Origin: Heterodera schachtii
Lineage: Eukaryota; Nematoda; Chromadorea; Rhabditida; Heteroderidae
Length of the DNA: 64,000 nucleotides
Direction of reading: 5' to 3'
Assembly: GCA_023374025.1 (NCBI GenBank)
Contig: SIJG01000069.1
Span: forward strand, 646,846 to 710,845
Shown: in pieces, positions 31,731 to 44,529 of the stretch
Layout of the letters: every line of letters starts with the position of its first letter
Position numbering within the stretch: the stretch's first letter is position 1
The notes under the pieces: generated by a model
What the model was told of the DNA's origin: nothing
The model's input: only the letters and a program-made list of their open reading frames with translations
Databases searched by the model: none
Program-made: the position numbers and the translations under genes

Positions 31731-34259
31731 AAAATTATTTTTCATAAAAAATAATAATAATTTGTAATTACAATAATAATATCGGCTTATCTTTGGCATT
31801 TTCGGCCAAAAAATGTGTTTATTTTCGCTGACCCAAAATTAAATAAAAATAATTAAAACTGAAAATCCTTGCCTTAATTATTATATAATTAATTAAAAAT
31901 TTTTTTATTTTTGTCTCTTAAATGGTGTGGCATTTACAGTTACACCTATATCAATGTATTCTATCACAAAATAAATAACAAATTCGTCAGTATTTTAAAA
32001 TGAAATAAATCATGTAATATATAATCTATGAATAAAATATTATTAAACAATTTTTTATAAAACTTAAAAAGATGTTCATAGAATATAGTTACAAAAAAAA
32101 ATAAATATAAATAAATGTTTGCATTACAACAAAAACAAAAATATTTTTAAAATACGAAATTAATTATACGTTATTCAAAAGGGTTAATTTATGAAAATAT
32201 AAAATATGCAAATGCCCATAAAATAGCAAAAAATAAAGGTTGGAAAATTAAAAAATAAAGAAACAAAATAGGCATTATATCTCCAACCCAGGGTAATACA
32301 AGAAATATGTGCCCGATGTTTACAAGAGATTTCTTTCAATAATCATAATTATTGTTCTTTCTTTTAATTAGTTTTTCCATTATTTTAAATGTTATATTCA
32401 GCTAAGACATAATAAATTTTATATATTTAAAAAAAGCAAATATGAATAGATAAGGCAAAGTGATAATAAATAAAATGTTTCATTCCAATTTTTGAATATA
32501 TATAATTCATAAATCAAATTCAGTAATATTCAATTTCAGGAATATTTAAGAATTATTATAAATTTCCAACAAACTTTCGTTAAATATTCGTAATTCTTCA
32601 AAACATATTTTTTCATTTTTTTATTATATTATATAAAAGACTAATGATTTTTCTGGTGAAATGAATATAAAATAAAATAAATATATATTAAAATTTTCTT
32701 CAATTATATAAAATACTTTTATATCTTAGCTTTTTTGGCTTCTATCTAAAAATATTGAAATCATCTTCTTAAGTTAATATATTTTATTATTTGAAATATA
32801 ACAATTTTTGGTTTATTTTGTTGTTTAAGATATCATTTTTACATTCAATTTTTTAGTTTAGTATTTTATCACGCACGCACAGAAATTTTGTGTCCCTGAA
32901 GGCGGAACAACCCGAAACAGCAACAGAAATTATTAATTTGTTATGTAAATTTTTTGAAGAATTTTTGAATTTATTATTCAAGTGAGACTCAGCCCTCTTT
33001 CATTTAGCTTATATAAATTTAATGTAATTTATATTTAGCTCTTAATGAATTGTATTTTATTTTTATAAAATACTTTAAAGAAATTAGTTATAAAAAATTT
33101 GATATTCTTTCAATTTGTTTCAAGTGTTTTCGTAATTTATAATTTGTATCAGAGTTACATCGCCGCTGCAAGTTTTCACACTTGTTTTAATTTTCCAAAC
33201 ATGAATTAATCATTTAAATTAAAATAATAAAATTTATTAATAGATAAATGTTTATAAAAAAATTAAATATTATATGTTATGTAAAAATTGTGAATTATAA
33301 CTTTACTAATGGTTTCTTTTTTCCTGTTATATTGATTTGTTTTAACCAATTATGTAATTTGCTCTGAGTAATGCTTTTCAATTAGTAGTTTTTTTTAAAT
33401 TTTGTTCATTTAAACTTGAGAAAAGTTAGTTGAAGCTAAGCGGGAAACGAGCTAAAATTTGCTTTAAACAGTTTAAAATGACAAATATATTACGAAAAAA
33501 TATTAAAAGTTAAAAATAAATCTTACATCATTTTTATAGATAAGATTTTTTCACTAAAAGTAATCATTAAACGAAAATTAAATTTAGTTGGTCAATGCTG
33601 TTACAAAGCTGAATACACCATGATGATGAAATTAAAAAAACATTCTAAAAGGTTACATAAATAATTATTTCATGCTTTTTAAAATTATTATTTACAATCA
33701 GTTCTTTGGACCCTCCAAACGATAGAATAATATAATAAAAGTAAATAAATAAACTTTTGACAATATTTTATTTTAATTAATACCAATTGAGTTTTAAATT
33801 AATTAATATTTAATACAGTACTACAGCAATCTTCCGAGCTCTGTAAAACATTACAACAGATAAAACTAGTGATGATTGGAAAAAATATATAGACTAATGT
33901 CTTAATTAATTTAATTTTAAAATTCATAATATTATAATTTTTACAATGTAAAAAACCAAAAACAAATAAAATATAATTTAAATAAAAAATATTACTCAAA
34001 TTGTATATACGTCTAATTCTTCAAATTTATTTTTTAGATTATTTCTTACTTAATATAGCAATATCGCTAAAATAAAACAAAATAATAATTCTGTAAAAAT
34101 TAAAGTTTTTGCATTTTATTATTTGTTTTGCTATTAAAAAAGAGTTAATGAAAATTTTTTCTATACCAATTTTATACCTAATTCATAACTAATTTGAGAT
34201 TTTTTTTTATACTTGTGTAATAATTTAACCTATGCAAACAAAATTTATTTACGAACTGA
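31731..34259. other. AT-rich desert
   Basis: No gene is supported. A slightly GC-richer patch near 32870-32930 (CACGCACGCACAG, then CCCTGAAGGCGG) has no recognisable content. Confidence 0.5.
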
Positions 34260-34416
34260 ACCTTTTAACATTTCTTTGCTGCGATTTTAAGGCCATTTAA
34301 ATCACAATATTCGATAAATTTATTAATAACAATCTTTTCCGTGTGAAAATATCCGTAATATCATTAATATATATATTAAAAATAATAAGGGCCCAGGATC
34401 AAACCTTGCAGTACAC
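34260..34416 (-). pseudogene. LINE reverse transcriptase fragment, C-terminal side
   Basis: On the minus strand the sequence reads GVLQGLILGP, then after a frameshift LIIFNIYINDITDIF. This matches the GVPQGSILGPLLFxxYINDI motif of non-LTR reverse transcriptases. Further on is NGLKIAA-like sequence near 34275-34300. It has stops and frameshifts. It continues the segment at 38779-38981, from which it is separated by the hAT element 34417-38770. Confidence 0.75.
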
Positions 34417-37400
34417 CAGGGATGTGCCGAGCCAGACAAAATCCGATTCCGATTATGGCCAAAAATCCGATACGGTTTTAAAACCGATTGCGATTATGGC
34501 CCAAAATCCGATTAATTGCGATTCCGATTACGATTCCGATTTTTTTTAAAATAATTTTTTCCCTAAAATTTTATTCATAATCAAAAATTTTTGCTAAATA
34601 ACAAAAAACTTGATTACATCTGGGAGAATTAATCCGGCACCGCTTTGTTAGAAAAATTTAATTTCACTCATTATTAGGGTTGTAAATTATATGGACTATA
34701 AAAAGGCAAATATGGACATAAAATATGGACTAAAAAAGCCAGAAATATGGACTAAAAAGCTGTTTAAAAAGTTAGATGAGGAATAGGTTTAGAAAGTTGG
34801 ACCCGGAATAGGTTTAAAAAGTTGGCCCCTCAATAGGTTTATAAAGAAATTGAAAATTTGTTTTCAAAATTATTTCAATGAATAATAATAATTCATCTAC
34901 TTTTAATTTGGTTTTAATAAATATAAAAAATAAATATTTATCCTTTAATGAAAATTTGAAAGTCATTTAATTTTATTTATTTTTGCTTAAAAATCTGAAT
35001 CCGTTCTTGACATTATTTCTCAAATTTATGTTTATTTAATAAAGTAAATTTTTCCATTTATTATATATTTATGGACTGTTTCTTTTCCATAATTTATGTT
35101 TTAGCTTATTTTCTTTTATTGTTTATTTTGCTTAATTGTCATTATTTATATATTGATTTTTTCTCGTTCACTAAACTTGTTTTTAAGGCCCTGATGTTTA
35201 CTTGTGATGAAGCCAGAGAAGAATCTTTAAATCGTATAATTTATTAATAATTTAAGGGGTGGTTTCTGTTTTCATGCTATTGCTCTATTTTCATCAATTT
35301 TTTATTGTAAAAATAAACTTGCATTAAGGAGTAGAATTCGTTGCAATTTTTCAATTATTAATGTACATGAGTTATAAATATTTTCAGTTCTTTTAAAATA
35401 CTAATATTTTATTATTATAAGTTTTTAATATAAGTACAAACAATTTAATATATACATATACATATATAAATTACTGATTTGTATATCTCTTTTGAATGAT
35501 AAGAATCGTTTTAATAAATTTCCTTTTTTTATTAATTTGTGCATTAATATTATTTGTGGGTTTTTTATTTTAAGTTTTAAAATTTTACAGTAATTTATGC
35601 TTTAATTGGGATTAATAAATTGAAATTTTGCTATTTTTAAATATTTTTTCTTGTCGTTACTTGCGATGGAGTGATACTGGATACTGTCTCGTTATTCATG
35701 GTTAGTTTATAAATAAACCTAACGTTGAATTTAGTTGAAAAATACCCTGTAGTCTATTTATAATACATTGGAGTATTGTATATTATGCAAAAAATAATAA
35801 TTATACCACTTTATTTATTCAATTATACTCATTTTATTTATGTCAATTTTTTTAAGTAACTTCAAATAGTATGTTGTCATTAAAAAAGAAAAATAATCTG
35901 CTTTAGAGCGTTTCAGTTGGTATATTTAAAACAGTTATGTTAAATGTTTTTATCATTAGGATATTATGTATTACTTTCTAATAGTTTTTGCTTTTTAAAC
36001 TACGACCATCTTGTTCTATGGGTACTGGGAGATTTTTGCCTTTTTTGTAAAAATAAGACAAGAACAGGATTACGGACAAAAGCCATGGTTTACAGAATAC
36101 TGGGCCCGCTTGACTTTTTAGCACCCTGAACCTGACTGCAAAGGAACATTTTGAACTGCAAGTGTTCAAATCACTTTAAAACCACTTTTATCATGTAGAG
36201 AGCATAGTCGATTTGTATTTTAAATTTTCGTCTTTTTTATCTCAAAAAAAATTGATCAAGTTTCGGCGATAAAAGTGGTTAATTTTTCAAAAGTTCATAA
36301 AAAATTTAAAACTGTTGTTATTTTATTCTCACCGGTCACTGCGTCACCTAAATTTTTCTATTTGCTGATTCTATAAAATTTCAGTGAACTAATTTATAAG
36401 AGGAATTTTGTATCGAAATTTATTGTCATGACAATAGGGTTCAATTACAAATTATAAATATTACGTATTTATCTCATTCAACATTTTAATTTTATTTTCA
36501 CTGAAACAAAATATTCGTCATAATTAGTCTTGTATTTTAATTTTTATTATTGAATTTTTATTTCTTGAATAACAATCGATGTGCTTTTCCCTTTTAATTT
36601 TTCATTTTATTTGATTATTCATTTATCACTGCAGCTAACTATTTTCATTTTTAATTGTATATATTTTTTAGCATTTTGAATAGGTCTTGAACAACAGTTA
36701 TATATTTTTCACTTGTGCATACTTTTGTATTACAAATAGCTTTTTGTTTTAAATTTGTAATTCTATTGAGAATTGGAATCCCATAATATGTATTTAATCA
36801 TGTTGCAATTCTTGTTGAATTTAGCTATAGCTATTTTTTAAATGAATTTTTTTTATTTTATTTTTCATTTTTGATGGTTCAATTTAGGGTTAAGCCCCGA
36901 CCCCCACGACCCCCGACCCGACCCGAGACGTTTTTTGGACCAATCCCCCGACCCGACCCCCGACATGTCGTCCCCCGAGGTCCCCGACCCCCGACTTTTT
37001 GCCCCCCGACCCCCCGACACTATTTCGGGGGATTGGGGACTCCGAGCGTTTTAAAAATTTAAAAGTTAATTCATCCACGAAGGCGGGAAATATTGAAAAA
37101 TTTTGAGATTTTGAACAAATTTTCTTAATAAAATTCATTAAAAATTACGAAAAACTTTCCGGCGGCGCCTATCGGCACCCTCCGGCCCCTCAAAACCATG
37201 GTTCCGATCGGTAATTTATCAAAATATGAACACCAAGGCCGAAAAATAAGATTTTAGGGTAAAAAATAATAACATTTAGCAACATTTTTCAAATCAGTAA
37301 ATTTTTACAATTTATTTGATCAAAATTCTATCAAATTTTAGGGCCGGCTGTGCCGAAAGGCGCCGCCGGGAGAATTTTTTGAAAATTTGTGTAATTTTGC

Positions 37401-38770
37401 CCATAGATTTTCATCAAAAATGACCAATTTTTGCGCGATTTTGAGCCAAATTTTTAAGAACAAATAAGCTTTTGCGAACCGGCGGTGCCGATAGGTGCCG
37501 CCGGAACCGAGCTTAAAATTTCTTGAAAAATAGTGACATTATGCCACAAAATTTCAAAATTATAAATATATTAAAGAAATCAGAACAATTTCGTCGCTAC
37601 CCCAAAATTAGAATTCTTATAAATAAGAACAAATGGAAGTCCTGGTACAAAGGCCAGCTTGGACTCACTCTTGCTGGCGCTAACGAAATCAGATGATTAA
37701 AGTGAAAAAAGGAAGATTTACGAGCATTTAAAAATAAAAATTGAGTTTTTCGTTAAAAATTTCGTTGATCACTACCCGATCGGGGTCCCCGACCCCCAAC
37801 AATTGAGCTCCCCCCCGACCCGACCCCCGACATGTCGCCCCCCGAGGTCCCCGCCCCCCGACTTTTTGCCCCCCGAGGGCTCGGGGCTTAACCCTAGTTC
37901 AATTTGTTAATTTTCTAGCTAAATCGATTTTGATTAAGTTTTACGTCTTTTGTTGGCTAAAATTCTTAAGAAAAAATTTTTAAATGCATTTTATCATGTC
38001 TTTTTCTGGATTTTCGTGTATTTTAGTATATATTGTTAAAAAATTGTATAATATTACTTTCTGGCATTAATTTACTACTCTTGAGTTAATTTTTGTCAAG
38101 CTTTCGCATCGTCATTTGTATTTTTCAGAAAGTATAGTTTTTTTTTTTGGAAGTTTTAATTAATTTTAATTCTTTCTTCTTTCATTTCCCAAACCTTTGA
38201 GTTTCAATGTAATTATTTCCAAATTATTTAAATATTTTTTCAAGAATTTCTAACATTTATATCTCTGATAGACAAGTTGGAGATTATACTCATGCATTAT
38301 TTTAAGAATATTGGCTTTTTTATTTATTTTTAAAAATTTTCTCCGAATAAAAGGAATTTTTTCATTTAATAGAAAAATTGATTTACATTAAAAAAACGGG
38401 CCCAAATAAAAAAATTTCACAGCATCTATTGGGCACCGTTGGAACTCACATTTTCACATATTATGCAAAAAAATAAAAATACTTTTTGTTTTTACAATTT
38501 TTGCTGATTTATTTATAATTATTTTTTATACAATTCTATTTTATTTATGTTAAAGAGCGTAATTTTATAATGATTATTTTTTATTCAAATATTTTTTTTA
38601 AAATTATTTATTAGAATGAGAGAACCTTGCAATGGAAAAAAGTTCTTAGGGGTGTAATAATCGGATTTCAAGGCAAAATCCGATTACGATTATCCGATTC
38701 CGATTATGGCCCAAAATCCGATTAATTGCGATTCCGATTACGATTAAGATTCCGATTCGGCACATCCCTG
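34417..38770. mobile_element. Large hAT-type element, 4354 bp, inserted in a LINE
   Basis: The ends CAGGGATGTGCCGA and TCGGCACATCCCTG are inverted repeats, flanked by identical CAGTACAC (34409-34416 and 38771-38778). Both subterminal zones (about 34430-34545 and 38655-38755) repeat ATCCGATTACGATTATGGCC-like units. The middle is AT-rich with no transposase, apart from nested elements: a complete one at 36885-37896 and an unpaired TAGGGTTGTAAATTATATGG end at about 34676. A MITE-like family with a multi-kilobase AT-rich filling is unusual. Confidence 0.8.
36885..37896. mobile_element. Nested hAT-type MITE, 1012 bp, with three GC hairpins
   Basis: The ends TAGGGTTAAGCCCCGA and CGGGGCTTAACCCTA are inverted repeats, flanked by GTTCAATT (36877-36884 and 37897-37904). 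CCCCCGACCC repeats fill both ends. Hairpins of the dispersed family lie at 37159-37182, 37344-37369 and 37479-37504, the last being nearly perfect (CCGGCGGTGCC-GATA-GGTGCCGCCGG). Confidence 0.85.
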
Positions 38771-38778
38771 CAGTACAC

Positions 38779-38981
38779 CAATTAAATAATTATACTCATT
38801 AGTAAGCAAAATAAATTGAATCAATTGATTTCTTTACTTCTAAAGTTTGGCTAAAATCATCAATTACCTTTAAAAGTTGAGTGGTAACTGATCAATTTTT
38901 ACGGAACCCGTGCTTGCATTTCGATAAAATGTTATTGGTTTCAGCTCGATCTTCTTTTTGTGAACTCAAAGCCTCTGCAAG
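38779..38981 (-). pseudogene. LINE reverse transcriptase fragment, N-terminal side
   Basis: The minus strand reads EALSSQKEDRAETNNILSKC, then KHGFRKN, a stop, then SVTTQLLKVIDDFSQTLEVK, then KSIDSIYFAY and a stop. HGFRKxRSxxTQLL followed by IDDFSQ and the D-bearing segment is the palm-domain pattern of CR1/jockey-type LINE polymerases. In-frame stops make it a pseudogene. It runs straight into the GVxQG motif at 34416 once the hAT insertion is removed. Confidence 0.75.
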
Positions 38982-39039
38982 ATAAAAAATAATTAATTTC
39001 AGTATTGATTTAATCTATTTATTTTATTGTTATGAATTT

Positions 39040-41115
39040 AATACAAATATTGTTTATCTAATTGAGCAAATATTTTCTAGCAAAGACACTTTTTGCTTCT
39101 TTTTATCTTTGTTCACATATTGTTAAGAAAGAAAGTTTAGGCTTTGTTCTTATTTGTTATTTTTATTTTTTTGCTTTAATCGCTTTAAATTTTTTTGCAC
39201 ACATATCTTTATTTAATTTTTTCAATCACAATTTATTCTAACTTTATTTTTGCGTTTAGTTTATCATAAATATATTAATTTAGAGATTTCTTTTTAACTA
39301 TAATTAAGTTTAATTTTTTACATCTTATTTTGCACATTAAATTCTTATAACTTGGGGAATCATAGTTTAATGCTTATAATTTATTATCTTACTATTAAGC
39401 TTTTAAGATTTAAATGCAATAATTATTACATTATATAGCTCTTAACTCTAACAAAGAATTAAAACTTTAAATACTGTTTAGCAAAAATACCAATGAATTA
39501 ATGATTTATTGAGCAATTTTCATAAAATCAGTGATGTTCAAAGGTCAACTTACAGATGTGCAGTAAAAATTATTTATTTATTTTTTGTTACAACTCATTT
39601 ATTTTGCTATATTTTATGTATTTTTATGCATTTTTAATTTAATATTAATTTAGAAATTATTTTTAAGAATACATGTAAAGATAAAATTTTCATTTTTTTA
39701 ATGTGATTAAAAATTATAGGTTTTAATAGAGACAAACTCCTTTATTCAAAGTCTCATTATTTAAATTTAAAAAATAAAAATTGACTTAAAATTTTATTTT
39801 GTTTATACTTGAAATTATCGCAGTGAATAATTTTTATCTTTTCCCATGAAATATAATTTGCCTGTAAAATGAGCTCGCATTCTTTAATTATTTGAGAAAT
39901 AATTATTCTATTATATTTTTTTTAATTCTGACTTTTTGTTTCGATAAAATTATTTTAACTTATATCAAATATCTTAAGTTGATTTTTTAAATTAAATTAG
40001 ATATTCTTTCTTTATTTATTTTATTATATTATTCTTCCTAGTTCTTTTTAAGATCATTTCCTTTATCTATATGAAAATAACAATATCATTGTGTTTATTT
40101 TTTAAATATTCAATTGTTTATTACTTTTGATATAATTATTTGCATATTGTTTTTTCTATTATATTTTTAGTTATTATATTTTCATAAAATTTTTCAGTTG
40201 TTAGTTAATCTAACTCGAACTCGAGTTAATTAATAATTAATGAAAAGTAACATAAAAAATTAATATGTCAGTCCTTAATCCAATCATCATAATCATAATT
40301 TATTATTTGCAAATAAAAAGGACGAGTTCCATTTCTTCAATGTAGATCTTAAGATTAATATTATTCATTAACTTCAACAAAGATTTAATATTAATTTTTT
40401 AAGAATATTTGTTTTTTTGAATTTTCTTTTTGTATTTCTTATCGACAAAATATGCAGCTTTTTTTTGTTGAAAATAAATTGAAATTGAATCAGAATTAGA
40501 ATATTTTATTTTATAAACATGTAATGAATAATTGCCTTGCTTTTAATTTAATGAAACATTTTTTTAATTCGTGAGTCAATTACTTTTCAGTTTTTTCAAT
40601 ACCTCTTGGAAACAAACCATTACTTATATTTTATTCATAAATAAGTTTATTGGAACACTTTTTTAATTCAGCAAAACTCCCATAATACGAATCAGATTTA
40701 TAAATTTTATTGTCTTCATTATAAACAAACAAACCATTAAAAACAGAACACGCAGAAACTTCTGGTTTTATACCCTAATCTAAAAATTTTAAAATAGCAT
40801 TTTTTTCTTCTTCTAAATCTCTAAAATTTGTTTTAATAAATTTTTTCTATCAAATTTTTATTTTCTTTGCTTAATAATATTTCTATAAAACTTTGTTCAT
40901 TGTTTTTTCTTCTAAAATAATAAGGAAGTAATGACGCATAGGAATTTAAAATAGAAAAATCCTATTCTAGAACCGTTAAATTGAGGAAGAAAAACATTTT
41001 GAAAAAATAGCGACAAAATTTTATTAATTAATCAAACGTATTAATAATATTAATAATTAAAGTTTGTAATGGTTGATGGTTGATTAACCTGATCAGCTCT
41101 TATATTTTTTTGGTA
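39040..41115. repeat. Left arm of a large inverted duplication
   Basis: Blocks here are reverse complements of blocks downstream: 39040-39300 matches 45165-45400, 40236-40535 matches 44745-45045, and 40985-41115 matches 44530-44650. The left arm is longer because 39300-40230 has no counterpart. Shared landmarks include GACGAGTTCCATTTCTTCAA and TGATCAGCTCTT. There are no open frames. The arm adjoins the LINE fragments, so it may be part of an old repeat copy. Confidence 0.65.
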
Positions 41116-42180
41116 GCAAAATTTAGGAATGCAAAAAATTTTTAGATATAATTTTATAATTTGAATTTTGTTGTTATTTTTTTTATGTATTTTTGGATAT
41201 TTATATTTAAATAATCGCATGCTGCAATTCCTATTAAATCACAAAAATCCAATGACAGACCGTTAAATGTATGTTCATGTTATTTAGCTTATTAATTTTT
41301 TAGAATCCAAAATTTTTTAATTTAAATTTATTCTTTACGGTATATAATTTTGTATTATTAGTTTGTTTATTTTAGTCCTTAATCCAATTTTATTATTATT
41401 CAGGTAGTCATTTTTATATATTTTAATTCTTTTTTAATGATTACAATAAATATGATAAATTAATTAAAGCAATACGATCAGCCTGGATTATTTATAGTAT
41501 TACATTTTCTTTAAGGTGTATATTTGCATTTTTTCATTTTTGTGCATTCCTAAATATTTTTTTCAGAAGCCACAAACTAATTTTAAAAATCAAGTTCGTT
41601 TGTTCATCACTTGAGTTCTACGACGAGAATAAATTATATTTTACTTAATTGTCATGGATAAAAAAGATAAAGCAATTTTGCTAATAAATTATTCTTTTTA
41701 ATTTACATTTTTATTTTTTCATTTGGTTTTTTATGTTTTATAAATTTGTTTATTCAAATAAAAAAAATGTTATTGAGTAAATATTTTAATTTATTTTCGA
41801 TATTTTGTATCTTTAATTCCTGTAATTTGCAACATTGATTTAAAATATTGCAAATTCTTTTTTGATTTTCTTGCTGCGATAACTGTAGACCCGTTTCGTG
41901 TATTGCCAATGTTCTATTTATTTTACATGTATAAATAGTTAGTTTTATATTTGTGATATTCAGAATACATACATATTACTTTTGAATTATAACTAATGTC
42001 ACCAACTTTAAATTATGCCACCTGTTCTTGATTTAAGATTATTATGCTAATATCATAAATCAAAACATGGCTCCCAGATGAAAATTTTCAAAATCCTCAT
42101 TTGGTAGCCAAAAAAGTCTCATTTTGGGTCAAAAAGCATCATTTTTACAAAATATTAAAACACGCTTAAAATGATTGTCT
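41116..42180. other. AT-rich spacer
   Basis: No gene is supported between the inverted arms in this stretch. A short patch near 42065-42150 repeats CTCATTT(T)GG. Confidence 0.4.
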
Positions 42181-42480
42181 ATCAGGGACGGTTTCATGAT
42201 TTGGGGTACTCCTACCCCGGGCAATGACCTTTTTTCTTTTTCATTTTTTTTTCTCTTTTCACACCACTTTTTTGCTGCACTTTTTACAAAAATCTTTTGT
42301 GGAATAGGGGGTCTGGCGGTGCCTATAGGCGCCTCCGAGGGAGAAATTGAGAATTTTAACCATGTTTAGCAAAGTTAGAATTTGGCGATTATTTTTGAGA
42401 AAATTTTTCAATTCTTAGGGGTGTATTTTCTGAAATTTTTTTCGGATCATTTCTCAGGAGTGTATTTTCACAATTTTATT
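42181..42480. mobile_element. Truncated repeat carrying the GC hairpin core
   Basis: It holds the dispersed core: CACACCACTTTTTTGCTGCA, then GGAATAGGGGG, then the hairpin TGGCGGTGCC-TATA-GGCGCCTCCGA at 42314-42338. TTCTTAGGGGTGTATTTTC follows. A possible left end CAGGGACGG lies near 42185, with no matching right end. The frame at 42175-42369 is not a gene. Confidence 0.5.
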
Positions 42481-44011
42481 GCTTTTGATGCAATAGAAAT
42501 AAAAAGTGTTTTAATGGTCTGATGTTGATAAATAACCTTCTATATTAATTTATTTTTTAATAGAAATCTTATATGTTAATATACTAACAATTTATTTAAG
42601 AATTTTTATTTCTATTATATTTTTTATTAAAATTTTTAAAATTCTCTACAGTTGGAAAATTAAATTAGTGGGTTATTTAAAATTGTAACTTATTGCTGAC
42701 GAAAATATAGTTAAGAATATTAGTAAATTTATACAATATTTTTATTGTTAAAATTCATGTCTCATGCTAAGAACACGATTTTTTTCCAGGTGTTAAACAT
42801 TAAATTTTCTTTTATAAATATTTTTTTGGTATATTAAATTTTAATATTAATAAAATTTATAAGTTAGTATGTTTGAGATTTGTTTTTCTTTATTGATTTT
42901 ACTGTTTTTAATACCTCTTATTTTAATTCATAATTAATTAATAATAATAATTATTAAAAATATATATCATAATATTGAGTCGATTATTCTCTGAATTATT
43001 TATCTTTAATTTCCTATAATTTTTTATTGTTAAAATCAGAATCTTGTAAATGTTTTTTAAATTTTGGTCTCATAAAAAGCATTCATAAGGTGAAATGGTC
43101 TCTATGTTTAAAAAATTTAGTTTTATATTTTATTATTCGGTAACATTAAAAAATTTGAAGAATATTTATATAATCAATTTTCACGAGCAATAGATCCGGT
43201 TTATATTTTCAATCGTTAAAATTTTTTTTCTTATTTATTTAAATTTTTAATTTAATCCACCTATTTTTTGTATGCTTTGTTTTAATTATTAATTTTTTAT
43301 ATGTATCTATTTTTGTTAAAGAAAGAAAATTTTTGGATATAAAATATGTTTTAATTGCTTCCTTCTTTTTTCTTCAACTCAAATTACTCTTGGCAAGGAG
43401 ACCATTAATTTTCAATGGACAAGCTTAAATACAATGGGGGATCAACAAAACTACGCAATCTAATTATTTAAGTATTGAATTAAACTAGGAAAACTTTCAT
43501 GTATAATTTAGAAAGGATGATTTTTAATTAATTTTCCATTATCGTATAACATTATTGTGTTTTATAATATAGAAAAATTCAACTGATGCTTTGGAAAAAA
43601 TATAAGATGAAATAATTTAAGCAGATAAATTGCTTTTAAATCTAATGATTATATTTTTTACTATAAATAATAATATTTTATTTAATTTGTTGAATTATTT
43701 TAAATAATTTAATTCTTTCATTAACATTGATAAAAAATAATTATTAATTTTATTCAATGTTATCTGATTGAGAAACTAAGAATTATCCTAAGTAACAAAT
43801 CGAGAAAAACGAACAAACTTTTTTTCTAATTCTAGAGCATATTTTAATAGCTTGTAATTTAGTATGGCTAGACTTGGGTTCAAGGGGTAAACCAAAAATA
43901 CGTTTATTGTTCTTAAATGGCGTAATTAACAGGTATTATCTTTTTTTAGCGCAAAACTGTCAATTTCTTGGCCAAATCAAAATTTAAAAAAAAAATTTTT
44001 TTTACAGTTTT
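42481..44011. other. AT-rich spacer
   Basis: I see no gene or defined element here. Confidence 0.45.
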
Positions 44012-44212
44012 TCACAAATTTTTGTTGTGATAATGGTGAATTGCATGGAGGAGATGTGAAAAAGGATCCAATTCATTCTTTTTTGAGCTCCCGGCGCCAT
44101 TGATACTCCACCAGAGTTTCTGCAAACTGGAACCCTGTTGTGGATTGACCACTGTGGGAACCGAACTTGAGACACCTTTTTGTTGAGTCCGAACGACTAA
44201 CCATTTGGCCAA
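44012..44212 (-). repeat. tRNA-derived SINE-like element
   Basis: On the minus strand TGGCCAAATGG fits a pol III A box, and 44 bases on, AGTTCGGTTCCC fits a B box. The spacing and the GGACTCAACAA stretch resemble the 5' half of a tRNA-Leu. A unique body and an A-rich end near 44000 follow. The open frame here (MAKWLVVRTQQ...) is the translated tRNA-like head, not a protein gene. Confidence 0.55.
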
Positions 44213-44375
44213 GTGGTTAGTCGTTAGGACTCAACAAACCCAGGGATGCGTCTCTCGCGAAACCAGTCCTTCGCGGGCCTTCAAATCGCCTCGATGCGTT
44301 GGGTATGAGTTCCATCCTCAGCTACAATTTACACAAAATAATACCTCATTAAAAAAAAATAAAATCAAGGATGAA
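44205..44375 (+). repeat. Second tRNA-derived SINE-like element, head to head
   Basis: It starts TTGGCCAAGTGGTTAGTCG, a perfect TGGCNNAGTGG A box, shares the first about 31 bases with its minus-strand partner, then diverges. The body is GC-richer (TCTCGCGAAACCAGTCC) and ends in A-rich sequence (about 44350-44365). A B box is less clear (GAGTTCCATCC). The junction with its partner forms a near-perfect palindrome at about 44180-44237. Confidence 0.5.
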
Positions 44376-44529
44376 GGCTTGATTATGAAACAAAGTGGAT
44401 TAATTGGACGAGATTAACTTTCCTCAATCATAAATTTTAAAAAATGGTTGACTATAAGTTTTGCGTTTTATAATTCATAGTTTAAAACTAAGAAAAAAGA
44501 TTTGTAAATTTTACGCAGCTAAGTCCCAA

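Noticed and set aside
31526..31799. ORFs in and after the 3' LTR
   Set aside because: LTR copies; the ends run into flanking AT-rich DNA.
36871..37138. Pro/Arg-rich ORF and its antisense
   Set aside because: They are the CCCCCGACCC subterminal repeats of an hAT MITE.
44180..44260. Functional tRNA-Leu gene
   Set aside because: An A box is present but the anticodon arm, variable arm and acceptor stem do not fold convincingly; SINE bodies follow.
44012..44417. Two ORFs starting MAKWLVVRTQQ
   Set aside because: The shared start is the translated tRNA-like head of the SINE pair.
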